Origin: Gp7-AA6 sp036001245
GTDB lineage: Bacteria; Acidobacteriota; Thermoanaerobaculia; UBA5066; Gp7-AA6
Direction: 5' to 3'
Assembly (NCBI GenBank): GCA_036001245.1
Contig: DASYUL010000049.1
Location: 1 to 64,000 of the forward strand
DNA: 64,000 nucleotides
Shown: positions 1-7,657 of the stretch, one piece after another
How positions within the stretch are numbered: position 1 is the stretch's first letter
Layout of the letters: each line of letters opens with the position of its first letter
Notes under the pieces: generated by a model
Database searches by the model: none
Seen by the model: the letters and a program-made list of their open reading frames with translations, nothing else
What the model was told of the DNA's origin: nothing
Made by a program: the position numbers and the translations under genes

Positions 1-300
1 TCGGGCAAGCTGATCTCCCGCGATCTCCCGGCGCTGAAGGGGACCACGTACCTCTTCCATCAATACCCCACCGGCACGCTCATCAGCGTTCGCAAGTCGA
101 CCGTGAAACAGATCACCAAGCTGTCTCCGGCAGCTGCGGCGGCTGTGAATCCAACGCAGATCGTGCCGATCCGTGATCTTGCCTTTCAGGGCCCCAAGAG
201 CGGTTCGTCCGGAGGCAGGTACACCAACATCGATCGCGCTCGGGGCGCGGCCGCGGCCGCGAACGCGGGCACGGCCGGACGGACCGCGTCCCCGGACTAG
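1..300 (+). CDS. C-terminal part of an unknown protein (5' end outside window)
   Basis: The frame is open from base 1 to the TAG at 298-300, giving the last 99 residues. The beginning reads as a compact beta-rich segment (TTYLFHQYPTGTLISVRKS) followed by a low-complexity Ala/Gly/Arg tail that looks disordered. No catalytic motif is visible and I do not recognise the family. It converges on the lpd gene, whose stop lies about 100 bases downstream. An internal GTG at 103 could be misread as a start, but the same frame is clearly open and protein-like upstream of it. Confidence 0.6.
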   Translation, partial: SGKLISRDLPALKGTTYLFHQYPTGTLISVRKSTVKQITKLSPAAAAAVNPTQIVPIRDLAFQGPKSGSSGGRYTNIDRARGAAAAANAGTAGRTASPD

Positions 301-320
301 CGAGAGTCGTCGGCGCATAA

Positions 321-392
321 TCAGCGCCCTGACCCACCCAACCCTCAGGGAGAGGAGTCCCTGTGGCGGGCGCCTGCGCCTCGCGCGCCCGC
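321..392. repeat. GC-rich hairpin-bearing intergenic repeat fragment
   Basis: It begins TCAGCGCCCTgACCC, the same 10-mer and ACCC/ACCCTC blocks that open the element inserted in the rRNA methyltransferase gene at 9422. A GCGGGCGC/GCGCCCGC stem (366-373 with 385-392) lies just 3' of lpd on the minus strand. There is no T-tract, so it is not a clear intrinsic terminator. Confidence 0.4.
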
Positions 393-398
393 GACCTA

Positions 399-1805
399 CT
401 AGATGTGTATGGCGTGCCCGGACACGGCCTCCGCGGCTTCATGGATCGCCTCGGAGAGCGTCGGATGCGCGTGGATCGTTCGAACGAGCTCCTCGGAGGT
501 CGCCTCGAGCTTCAAGGCCGCTCCAGCCTCCGCGATGAGCTCGGTCGCCCTCGGGCCGATGATATGGACGCCGAGCACCTCGTCGTACTTCTTGTCGGTC
601 ACGATTTTCACGAAACCCGCGGTCTCGTTCACGATCCGCGCTTTCCCGATTGCGGAGAACGGGAACTTGCCCACGGCGACGTCGTGCCCTCGGTCGCGGG
701 CCGCGGCCTCCGAAAGGCCGACCGAGGCGACCTCCGGCGCGCAGTAGGTGCAGCCGGGCACCTGGTCGTAGTTGAGCGGCCGCGTCTCGCCGCGCGCCAT
801 GTGCTCGACGGCGACGACGCCCTCCGCCATTGCAACATGTGCGAGCCACGGCGTCGGCACGACGTCGCCGATCGCGTAGACGTTCGGCACGTTCGTCCGC
901 ATGTACCGGTCGATCTTGATGTACCCCCGCTCGGTCTCGACCCCGAGTCCTTCCAGCCCGATCCCTTCGGAGAGCGGCTTTCGTCCGACGGCGAGCAGGA
1001 TCTTCTCGGCGCGGAAGGTCTCGGTCTTCCCGCCGGAGGTTCGCGCAATGACTTCGACGCCGCCCCCGTTCTTCGTGACGCGCTCGACGCGCGTGTCGCC
1101 GTAGACGGCGATCCCCTGCCGCTTGAAGGATGCGGCGAGCTCGCGGGAGACCTCCTCGTCCTCGAGGGGCACGATCCGCGGCAGGATCTCGACCACGGTG
1201 GTCTTCGACCCGAAGCGCGAGAACATCGAGGCGAACTCGACCCCGACGGCGCCCGACCCGATCACGATCAGCGACTTCGGCACCTCCGTGAGCTCGAGGA
1301 TCGAATCGGACGACAGGATGGCCTGGTGGTCGATCTCGATGCCGGGAAGGGAACGCGGCGTGGACCCGGTCGCGATCAGGATGTTCTTCGCCGCGTACGC
1401 CGTTTCGGCACCGCCGGCCCCGGCAACGGAAACCCGACCCGCGCTTGCGATTCGCCCGAAGCCGGCCGCGACGTCGACCTTGTTCTTCTTCATCAGGTAC
1501 GAGACGCCGTTCGTGGACTGGCGGACGACCTTCTCCTTGTGCTTCATCGCCGCCGGAAAGTCGAGCCGGACCTCCCGCGAGGCCACCCCGACCTCCGCGC
1601 CGTGACGCGCCTCCTCGAGCACGTCTGCGGTGTGCAGGAGCGCCTTGGTCGGAATGCACCCGCGCAGGGTGCAGACGCCCCCGAGCTTCGGCTCGCGCTC
1701 GACCAAGAGAATCGACATTCCAAGCTGTGCCGCGCGAATTGCCGCGACGTATCCGCCCGGCCCGGAGCCGATGATCGCAACGTCGTACGTCTTCGATGCT
1801 TCCAT
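399..1805 (-). CDS. lpdA: dihydrolipoyl dehydrogenase (E3)
   Basis: A 468-residue FAD-dependent pyridine-nucleotide disulfide oxidoreductase. It reoxidises the lipoyl groups of 2-oxoacid dehydrogenase complexes or the glycine cleavage system using NAD+. Visible motifs are the FAD site IIGSGPGGY near residue 11, the redox disulfide CTLRGC (C45 and C50), the NAD site VIGSGAVGVEF near residue 180, and the C-terminal active-site HAHPTLSE near residue 445. The length is normal for the family. The start is the ATG of MEASKTYD; an in-frame ATG ten codons upstream (METTDRLPCR) is less likely. No E1 or E2 gene is in the window, so its complex cannot be assigned. It is divergent from the binding-protein gene at 1847. 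Confidence 0.95.
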   Translation of the reverse strand: MEASKTYDVAIIGSGPGGYVAAIRAAQLGMSILLVEREPKLGGVCTLRGCIPTKALLHTADVLEEARHGAEVGVASREVRLDFPAAMKHKEKVVRQSTNGVSYLMKKNKVDVAAGFGRIASAGRVSVAGAGGAETAYAAKNILIATGSTPRSLPGIEIDHQAILSSDSILELTEVPKSLIVIGSGAVGVEFASMFSRFGSKTTVVEILPRIVPLEDEEVSRELAASFKRQGIAVYGDTRVERVTKNGGGVEVIARTSGGKTETFRAEKILLAVGRKPLSEGIGLEGLGVETERGYIKIDRYMRTNVPNVYAIGDVVPTPWLAHVAMAEGVVAVEHMARGETRPLNYDQVPGCTYCAPEVASVGLSEAAARDRGHDVAVGKFPFSAIGKARIVNETAGFVKIVTDKKYDEVLGVHIIGPRATELIAEAGAALKLEATSEELVRTIHAHPTLSEAIHEAAEAVSGHAIHI

Positions 1806-1834
1806 GCGGCACGGTAGCCTATCAGTCGTCTCCA

Positions 1835-1840
1835 TATAAT
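1835..1840 (+). promoter_or_regulatory. TATAAT -10 box of a probable leaderless transcript
   Basis: TATAAT ends exactly six bases before the GTG start at 1847, and there is no Shine-Dalgarno between. No recognisable -35 lies 16-18 bases upstream. The short spacing suggests transcription begins at or near the start codon. Confidence 0.5.
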
Positions 1841-1846
1841 CCGCGC

Positions 1847-3001
1847 GTGCTCGCGCGCCGCTCACTCGGCTTGCTGGCGGCGATCGCGGCGACTCTCGCC
1901 GTGCCCGCCTGCGGCGGAGAAAAGACGCCGGGTGCCGAGGGAATCCAGGTCGGTTTCTTCGGCGCGCTGACCGGCCCCACCGCGACGTTCGCGCAGTCGG
2001 GAAGAAACGGCGTGACCCTCGCGATCGAGGAGCTGAACGCCACCGGCGGAGTCCTCGGCGGAAAGCGCATCGAGCTCCTCGTCGAGGACGACCGCGGCGA
2101 GGCGACCGAGGCGGCATCGGCGGTTTCCAAGCTGATCACGCGCGACCACGTCATCGCCCTGATCGGCGAGCAGGCCTCGTCGCGGAGCATCGCCGCGGCG
2201 CCGATCGCGCAGAGTTACGGCGTCCCGATGATCTCGCCGACTTCGACGAACGTGGAGGTGACGAAGAAAGGTGACTACATCTTCCGCGCCTGCTTCACCG
2301 ACCCGTATCAGGGCGCGGTCCTGTCCTCGTTCGCGCGAAAGAATCTCGGTGCGAACACCGCGGCGCAGCTCGTCGACGTGCGAAACGATTACAGCGTCGG
2401 GCTCTCGGAGGCCTTCCGTGACTCGTTCGTGAAAGCCGGAGGCCGGATCGTCGCGGAGCAGAAGTACTCCGAAGGCGACAGCGATTTCTCGGCCCAGCTC
2501 ACCGCGATCCGGCCGCTCGACCCGGACGTGCTGGTCGTTCCCGGCTACTACACCGACGCGGGCCTGATCGCCCGGCAGGCGAGGGCGCTCGGCCTTCGTG
2601 CCGTACTGCTCGGCGGCGACGGCTGGGACTCACCCAAGCTGACCGAGATCGGTGGCGAGGCGATCGAAGGAGCGCACTTCTCGAATCACTATTCCGTGGA
2701 CGATCCGTCGCCTGCGGTACGGCAGTTCGTCGCCGCCTATCGGAAGAAATACGGCACCAACCCGGACTCGATCGCCGCGCTCTCCTATGACGCCGCGCGG
2801 CTCCTCGCCGACGCCATCCGGCGTGCGGGCTCGACGGAGGGCAAGCGCGTGCGCGACGCCCTCGCCGACACGAAGGACTTCTCGGGCGTGAGCGGCAACA
2901 TCACGATGGACGCTGACCGCAACCCGATCAAGCCCGCGGTCGTCCTGAAGGTCGAGAAAGGGCGCTTCCAGTTCGTGACTTCGATTGCGCCTCGAGGCTA
3001 G
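1847..3001 (+). CDS. ABC transporter substrate-binding lipoprotein, branched-chain amino acid (LivK) type
   Basis: A 384-residue periplasmic-binding-protein fold type I protein. It starts with a lipoprotein signal peptide (RRSLGLLAAIAATLAVPAC), where the cysteine after VPA would be lipidated. The mature part opens with VGFFGALTGPTATFAQSG, the usual LivJ/LivK/Peripla_BP_6 beginning, and contains LIGEQASSRSIAAAPIAQ and NDYSVGLSEAFRDSF. Such proteins bind branched-chain amino acids or related ligands for an ABC importer. No permease or ATPase gene lies nearby, so this is an orphan receptor and its ligand is unknown. GTG at 1847 was chosen because it gives the signal peptide an N-terminal Arg pair and follows a TATAAT box; an in-frame ATG at 1796 would put a long non-signal leader in front. 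Confidence 0.88.
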   Translation: MLARRSLGLLAAIAATLAVPACGGEKTPGAEGIQVGFFGALTGPTATFAQSGRNGVTLAIEELNATGGVLGGKRIELLVEDDRGEATEAASAVSKLITRDHVIALIGEQASSRSIAAAPIAQSYGVPMISPTSTNVEVTKKGDYIFRACFTDPYQGAVLSSFARKNLGANTAAQLVDVRNDYSVGLSEAFRDSFVKAGGRIVAEQKYSEGDSDFSAQLTAIRPLDPDVLVVPGYYTDAGLIARQARALGLRAVLLGGDGWDSPKLTEIGGEAIEGAHFSNHYSVDDPSPAVRQFVAAYRKKYGTNPDSIAALSYDAARLLADAIRRAGSTEGKRVRDALADTKDFSGVSGNITMDADRNPIKPAVVLKVEKGRFQFVTSIAPRG

Positions 3002-3020
3002 GGGCCGCAGTTGCCGGTGG

Positions 3021-3665
3021 TTACGGGGAGGGCGCCGCGTCGAACACCAGCTCGTCGAACGACGTCTGACCCGCCCCCGCGGTCGCCAGGCCCACGCGGC
3101 CGGCGGCGGGATGCGGATCGGTCGCCGTGAGGAGAAGCTTTCCATTCCACTGGGCCGCCAGAGTCGGACCGGACGCGGTGACCGACAGCGTGCCCCAGTC
3201 GTGATCGACCGTCGCCTTCCCGCGAGCGAGCTCGGTCTCCTTGCCGTCGCGCCAGGAGGTGAGACGGGCCTCTCCGCTCGCGACGTCGAGCAAGAGAAGG
3301 AGAAAATTCTTTTCGCCCGCCGCGCGAAAGACGATTCCCCCTCGCCCGCTGCCCCTGCGGACGCCGACGGAGATGTCCCCGTCCTGGAACGCGTACTTGC
3401 GGCGCAGCGCGACCGCGAGGGATCCGGCGGGTCGCGTGTCGATCGTCTGGATCACCTTGTTCGGCGTGGACGGCGGGTTCATATCTCCGAGCACGAGCCA
3501 CTCGGCGGTTCCCGGCGCACCCCACACGACGAAGTCGAAAAAGCCGGGCGGGCGGCCAGCGGAGTCCGCGTCGAAGTGCATGCGGACCTTTTCGGCGCCC
3601 GCCGGAGCGGCCGCCACGAGGAGCGCGGCACACGCCATGCCCCGGAGGAATCGGATGGGGAACAT
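3021..3665 (-). CDS. secreted beta-sandwich protein (LamG/DUF1080-like)
   Basis: A 214-residue protein with a clear Sec signal peptide (RFLRGMACAALLVAAAPAGA) followed by a domain rich in beta strands. The segment around VGVRRGSGRGGIVFRA and FLLLLLDVASGEARLTSWRDG, then WGTLSVTASGPTLAAQWNG and GRVGLATAGAGQTSFDEL, resembles the concanavalin-like fold of DUF1080 (3-keto-disaccharide hydrolase) and LamG proteins. These bind or cut carbohydrate. I see no convincing catalytic residues, so a binding role is equally possible. It is convergent with the LivK-like gene and divergent from the small gene at 3708. Confidence 0.7.
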   Translation of the reverse strand: MFPIRFLRGMACAALLVAAAPAGAEKVRMHFDADSAGRPPGFFDFVVWGAPGTAEWLVLGDMNPPSTPNKVIQTIDTRPAGSLAVALRRKYAFQDGDISVGVRRGSGRGGIVFRAAGEKNFLLLLLDVASGEARLTSWRDGKETELARGKATVDHDWGTLSVTASGPTLAAQWNGKLLLTATDPHPAAGRVGLATAGAGQTSFDELVFDAAPSP

Positions 3666-3707
3666 CGAGTGAGAGAAAGCGGCTCTCTGCCTTTAAAATT
3701 CCCGTTT

Positions 3708-3995
3708 ATGGTGAATGCGGAAGCGGACGCTCGGAGCTACCGGGTCGATCGCGAGGGATACGGCTTCCGCCTCGACCCGGAAGCCGTGCGCGCGGTCAAG
3801 TCTCTGCCCGATTACGAGGGCAAAGAGGAGCCGGCGGTCGCCGAAGAGTTTTTGAAGACCCGCGCCGAGGGGTGGGCCGACGCGCTGGCGTCTGCGGGCG
3901 CGGAGCCCGGGGAGTACGCGGTGCGCGTCGACGAGCACCAGGCGAAGGCGCACCTCTCGCGCGCCGGGGTACTCGTTTTCAGCGCGGATCTCTGA
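3708..3995 (+). CDS. small unknown protein, paralogue of the 4176-4583 product
   Basis: Ninety-five residues, acidic, no signal peptide or membrane segment. The pattern YRVDREGYGFRLDPEA..LPDYEGK......EFL....W......EYAVRVDEHQAKAHL matches the C-terminal part of the protein encoded at 4176-4583 on the other strand (RDHAGYAFRLEPSD..LPGARGK......EFLEAQCDRL....IRVLVDPYSRQAFL). The pair is therefore a diverged duplication. The start is ATG 3708, eight bases after a TAAAAT hexamer; GTG at 3711 is also possible. Function is unknown. Confidence 0.7.
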   Translation: MVNAEADARSYRVDREGYGFRLDPEAVRAVKSLPDYEGKEEPAVAEEFLKTRAEGWADALASAGAEPGEYAVRVDEHQAKAHLSRAGVLVFSADL

Positions 3996-4175
3996 CCGTC
4001 GCTCACGCTCGCTTGGGAGCTGCTCACGCACCGGCGAGCGACTCGCCAAACCCGGCTCGATCGCTCGCCTGCTCCCTCGCTCGCTCCCGCTCCCGCAGCG
4101 CGAGGCTCCTCCTTCCGGAGACTCCTCGCGCTGCGACTTGACTCAGAACCTCTGACCGTCGCCCTCGCTCCCGAC
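3996..4175. repeat. low-complexity spacer with a duplicated 13-mer
   Basis: The two paralogous genes end on either side of this 180-base spacer. The sequence CTCTGACCGTCGC occurs at 3990-4002 and again at 4150-4162, each followed by Ser/Arg-coding-like CTCGCT runs. The spacer is dominated by CTCGCTCGCTCC-type repeats. No gene or terminator is visible. Confidence 0.5.
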
Positions 4176-4583
4176 TCAGAAGCTGACGATCCCCCGCACG
4201 CGGTCTTCGTGGGCGAGGAACGCCTGCCGGGAGTACGGATCGACGAGCACCCGGATCGCGGCGGGCGCCGGTAGATCTCCCGCGATTGCCGCCACGAGGC
4301 GATCGCACTGGGCCTCGAGGAACTCCGCGCCGAGCTCCTCGTCGGTCTTTCCCCGAGCGCCCGGGAGCTCGCGAAGGTTGGCGAGATCCGACGGCTCGAG
4401 CCGGAAAGCGTAACCGGCATGATCGCGCGAGACCGCGATCCGCTCGATCGACAGGTTTGGCCGGGATGGCCGGCGGCCCGCGGGCGACGCGGCCTCGGAG
4501 CGAACGCCGGAGGCCGCCGGTGCCGCAGGCGTTGCCGCGGGATCGGGCGTCTCGGGCGGCACGTCGTCGTCGCGCTCGGTCAT
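4176..4583 (-). CDS. small unknown protein, paralogue of the 3708-3995 product
   Basis: A 135-residue protein. Residues 1-45 are Pro/Ala/Asp/Glu-rich and look disordered. Residues 46-135 carry the same domain as the product at 3708-3995 (GYAFRLEPSDLANLRELPG, then a helical EEL..EFLEAQCDRLVAAI, then a strand pair ending VRGIVSF). Its ATG overlaps the stop of the upstream acyl-CoA dehydrogenase gene by ATGA, so translation is probably coupled to it. No enzyme motif is seen and the function is unknown. Confidence 0.72.
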   Translation of the reverse strand: MTERDDDVPPETPDPAATPAAPAASGVRSEAASPAGRRPSRPNLSIERIAVSRDHAGYAFRLEPSDLANLRELPGARGKTDEELGAEFLEAQCDRLVAAIAGDLPAPAAIRVLVDPYSRQAFLAHEDRVRGIVSF

Positions 4584-5728
4584 CTTCCCGCGAGTATGTT
4601 CTTCGAAATCACGATTCGCTGGATCTCGCTCGTCCCTTCGTAGATCGTCGTCACGCGCGCGTCTCTGTAGTATCGCTCGACCGGATACTCGCGCGAGTAA
4701 CCGTATCCCCCGAAGATCCCGACCGCGCGGGCGGCGACCGCATTCGACATCTCGGTCGCGAAGACCTTCGCCATGGAGGACTCCTTCGAGAAGCGCACGC
4801 CCGGCATGTCCGAACGGACCGCCGCACGATACGTCAGCCAGCACGCCGCCTCGATCTGCACTTTCATGTCGGCGATCTGAAACGCGATCGCTTCGTGCTC
4901 GGCGATCCGGCGGCCGAAGGTCTGCCGGGTCTGCGCGTACTCGACCGACGCCTCGTAGCAGGCGCGAGCGATCCCGATCCCCTGCGCCGCGATCCCGATT
5001 CGCGAGTGATCGAGCGTTGCCATCGCGATGGGAAAGCCCTGCCCCTCCTCGCCCAGGCGGCGCCACTCGGGAAGGCGCACTCCTTCGAGATAGACCGCCG
5101 CCGTCTTCGAGGCGCGGAGGCCCATCTTCGCCTCGGGCGCACCGACGCGCACTCCGGGATCGTCGGCCGACACGAGGAATCCCGTGATGCCGTGCGTTCC
5201 CTTCGTCGGATCGGTCATCGCCATCACGAGGTACCAGCCGGCCTCGCCCGCGTTCGTGATCCACGACTTCGCCCCGTCGAGCACGTACTCGTCGCCGTTC
5301 CGCGTCGCGCGCGTTCTCTGGTTCGCGGCGTCGGAGCCCGACTGCGGCTCCGTCAGAGCGTACGCGCCCAGCGTGCGCCCGGACGCAACCTCCGCGAGCA
5401 CCTCGCTCTTCTGACGCTCCGAGCCGAACTTCCACACCGGATAGCAGAACACCGAGTTATTGACCGACATGATGACGGCCGTCGAAGCGCAGACGCGTGC
5501 GAGCTCCTCGACCGCCAGGATGTAGGACAGCGCGTCGAGGCCGGACCCGCCGTGCTCCTCGGGGACCATCATGCCGAGGATCCCCATCTCTCCCAGCTTC
5601 GCGACGATCTCGCGCGGAAAGATCTCGTTCCGCTCGCGCTCCGCGACTCCCGGTGCGATCTCGCGTTCGGCAAATTCGCGGACGGCGTCGCGGATTCGCG
5701 CCTGGTCCTCGGAGAGCTCGAAGTTCAT
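4580..5728 (-). CDS. acyl-CoA dehydrogenase (short-chain/butyryl type), copy 1
   Basis: A 382-residue flavoprotein, full length for the family. It introduces an alpha-beta double bond into an acyl-CoA thioester and passes electrons to ETF. The FAD/substrate signature YALTEPQSGSDAANQRT is near residue 125, and the catalytic Glu is in IYEGTSEIQR near the C-terminus, the position used by short-chain and butyryl-CoA dehydrogenases. It lies between two genes with ATGA overlaps on both sides (5725-5728 and 4580-4583), making a tight three-gene unit. A second family member is encoded at 6419-7591, so the two may differ in chain length or branched substrate. Substrate cannot be read from sequence alone. 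Confidence 0.93.
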   Translation of the reverse strand: MNFELSEDQARIRDAVREFAEREIAPGVAERERNEIFPREIVAKLGEMGILGMMVPEEHGGSGLDALSYILAVEELARVCASTAVIMSVNNSVFCYPVWKFGSERQKSEVLAEVASGRTLGAYALTEPQSGSDAANQRTRATRNGDEYVLDGAKSWITNAGEAGWYLVMAMTDPTKGTHGITGFLVSADDPGVRVGAPEAKMGLRASKTAAVYLEGVRLPEWRRLGEEGQGFPIAMATLDHSRIGIAAQGIGIARACYEASVEYAQTRQTFGRRIAEHEAIAFQIADMKVQIEAACWLTYRAAVRSDMPGVRFSKESSMAKVFATEMSNAVAARAVGIFGGYGYSREYPVERYYRDARVTTIYEGTSEIQRIVISKNILAGR

Positions 5729-6390
5729 GCGGACGAAGATGGGCCCGTTCCGCCCCCCGAGCCGCGGCCGCGGCGGCGCCGGCGGCGGAATCGCCGGCGT
5801 GCGTCGGGACGGGTGCCCGTCTCAGGGGAGCGCTCACCCGAACGCGGCGCCGCTGCCGCCGCCGGCGTCGAAGGGAGAGTCGGCGCCGGCTTGCCCGGAC
5901 GCGCCGGACGCTCTCGCCCACTCGGGGGGCCTCCGCGCGGTCGTGCGGCGGCCTTGTCGGGCGCCGCGCCACGATCGCCGCCACGGCCGCGACGGCGACG
6001 GCGCCGATCCCGACGCGGCTCGGGAGTGTCGACCCACCCCTCCTCGAGGTGTCGAAACGTCACGACGATCTCCGCGCGGCTCGCGCGCGAGTGCAGGTAC
6101 TGAACGATCTTCGCTCGCAACTCCCCTCCGGGCTCTCCGGAGAGGACCGGGATCCGCTCCGCGTCGAAAAGGACCATTCGGGTCCAGCCGACACGCTTCC
6201 GGCGGCCGTCGCGCGCCGAGAGATCAATCACGAAGAGGTCGCGTTCGTGATCGAGAGAGTGCCCTGCATACTCGAAGTCCGGAAACGCGTCCCGACAGAG
6301 CGCCTTCAGGAGCTCGAGATGTTTCTCTCCCCCCTCGAAGGTCTGCTCCATCGAGACGACGCGGTCGCGAAACATCTTTGTTTGAGGCAT
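5725..6390 (-). CDS. unknown protein with long Arg/Gly/Pro-rich basic tail
   Basis: A 221-residue protein. Residues 1-120 form a folded-looking alpha/beta region (LLKALCRDAFPDFEYAGHS, DLFVIDLSARDGRRKRVGWT, LRAKIVQYLHS). Residues 120-221 are an extremely basic low-complexity tail with RRDRRRRRRGRGG and RRRFRRRRRRGRG clusters, a composition typical of nucleic-acid-binding disordered tails. The start is taken as ATG 6390; the bases before it belong to a degenerate heptamer repeat and offer no Shine-Dalgarno. It sits between the two acyl-CoA dehydrogenase genes and overlaps the downstream one by ATGA. Binding to RNA or DNA is only an inference from composition. Confidence 0.7.
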   Translation of the reverse strand: MPQTKMFRDRVVSMEQTFEGGEKHLELLKALCRDAFPDFEYAGHSLDHERDLFVIDLSARDGRRKRVGWTRMVLFDAERIPVLSGEPGGELRAKIVQYLHSRASRAEIVVTFRHLEEGWVDTPEPRRDRRRRRRGRGGDRGAAPDKAAARPRGGPPSGRERPARPGKPAPTLPSTPAAAAAPRSGERSPETGTRPDARRRFRRRRRRGRGSGGGTGPSSSA

Positions 6391-6395
6391 CAATC

Positions 6396-6409
6396 GTTCT
6401 CAGTTCTCA
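6396..6409. repeat. GTTCTCA heptamer tandem repeat (2 copies)
   Basis: Two perfect GTTCTCA units, followed by a degenerate GCAGAGGTCTCA, fill the 28-base gap between the acyl-CoA dehydrogenase stop at 6419 and the start at 6390. The unit is one base away from the GCTCTCA unit of the array at 7616. Confidence 0.6.
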
Positions 6410-6418
6410 GCAGAGGTC

Positions 6419-7591
6419 TCAACCGATGGCGAGCCCCGCATCTTTGAAGATCTCACGCGCGATTATGAGCCGGTGGATCTCGCTGGTCCCCTCATAGATC
6501 TCGGTGATCCGCGCATCGCGGAAGTTGCGCTCGACCGGATATTCCTTCGTGTAGCCGTACCCTCCGTGGATCTGCAGCGCCTTCGTCGTGACCCGCTGCG
6601 CCATCTCGGCGGCGAAGAGCTTTGCGATCGCGGCATCGAGCGAGAAGCGGCCGCCGCGCTCGCGCGTCGCGTCCTTGGCGGCGGCGGCACGGCGCGTGAG
6701 AAGCCGCGCGGCGTCGAGCTCCGTTGCCATGTCGGCGAGGTAGAAGCGAATCACCTGGAAGTCGGCAATCGGGCGGCCGAACGCCCGCCGCTGCCGCGCG
6801 TAGGAGACGGCGGCCTCGAAGGCCTCGGTCGCGATGCCGACCGCCTGTGCCGCGATGCCGATGCGGCCGCCGTCGAGCGTCGTCATCGCGATGCGGAAAC
6901 CGTCCCCCTCCTCCCCAAGCCGGTCCTCCACCGGGACGCGCACGTCCGTCAGGAAGATCTCGACGGTTCCGGACGCGTTGACGCCGAGCTTGATCTGATG
7001 TCGCGACCGGTCGAAGCCCGGGGTGTTCGCGTCCACGAGAAACGCCGAGATCCCGCGAGGCCCCTTTTCCGGCTGCGTCATCGCGAAGAGCAGGCACACG
7101 TCGGCGACCTGGCCGCACGTGATGAACACCTTCTGACCCGAAATCCGGTACCCGTCCCCCTCGCGGACCGCGCGCGTTTTCTGGTTCGCGGCGTCCGAGC
7201 CCGCGTCGGGCTCGGTCAGCGCGAAGCAGCCGACCTTCTCGCCCTTCGCGAGCGGCGTCAGCAAACGGCGCTTCTGGTCTTCGTTGCCGTATTTCTCGAT
7301 CGGATCGCAGACGAGCGAGTTGTTCACCGAAAGGATGACCCCCGTGTTGGCGCAGGCCCGCGAGATCTCCTCGATGACGATCGCATAGGAAACCGTGTCC
7401 ATCCCGGATCCGCCGTACTCGACCGGGACGGTCACGCCCGCGAGCCCGAGCTTGCCCGCTTCCGCGAAGACGTCCCGCGGAAACTCGCCGGTCTGATCGA
7501 TCCGGGCTGCGCCGGGCCGAACGACCTCCTCGGCAAACTCGCGGACCGCGGAGGAGAGGAGCGACTGGTCCGCCGTGAGCTCGAAGTCCAT
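6419..7591 (-). CDS. acyl-CoA dehydrogenase (short-chain/butyryl type), copy 2
   Basis: A 390-residue acyl-CoA dehydrogenase with all three domains. It has the N-terminal helical domain, the flavin/substrate signature FALTEPDAGSDAANQKT near residue 130, and the C-terminal helical domain with catalytic Glu in IYEGTSEIHR. It is clearly homologous to copy 1 and shares motifs such as YGGSGMD and NNSLV. The start is ATG 7591 (MDFELTADQ), the usual family N-terminus. A TACACT hexamer lies ten bases upstream, so it may head the four-gene unit running down to 4176. The likely role is beta-oxidation or branched-chain acyl-CoA catabolism with ETF as electron acceptor. Confidence 0.94.
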   Translation of the reverse strand: MDFELTADQSLLSSAVREFAEEVVRPGAARIDQTGEFPRDVFAEAGKLGLAGVTVPVEYGGSGMDTVSYAIVIEEISRACANTGVILSVNNSLVCDPIEKYGNEDQKRRLLTPLAKGEKVGCFALTEPDAGSDAANQKTRAVREGDGYRISGQKVFITCGQVADVCLLFAMTQPEKGPRGISAFLVDANTPGFDRSRHQIKLGVNASGTVEIFLTDVRVPVEDRLGEEGDGFRIAMTTLDGGRIGIAAQAVGIATEAFEAAVSYARQRRAFGRPIADFQVIRFYLADMATELDAARLLTRRAAAAKDATRERGGRFSLDAAIAKLFAAEMAQRVTTKALQIHGGYGYTKEYPVERNFRDARITEIYEGTSEIHRLIIAREIFKDAGLAIG

Positions 7592-7615
7592 TTCGTCCGG
7601 CAGTGTACCGAAGAA

Positions 7616-7657
7616 GCTCTCAGCTCTCAGCTCTCAGCTCTCAGCGCTCAGCGAACC
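7616..7657. repeat. GCTCTCA heptamer tandem array (6 copies)
   Basis: Five perfect GCTCTCA units and one GCGCTCA. The array starts 25 bases upstream of the acyl-CoA dehydrogenase start and runs into the 3' end of the glycosyltransferase gene, whose TGA (7634-7636) and last seven codons lie inside it. Confidence 0.85.
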
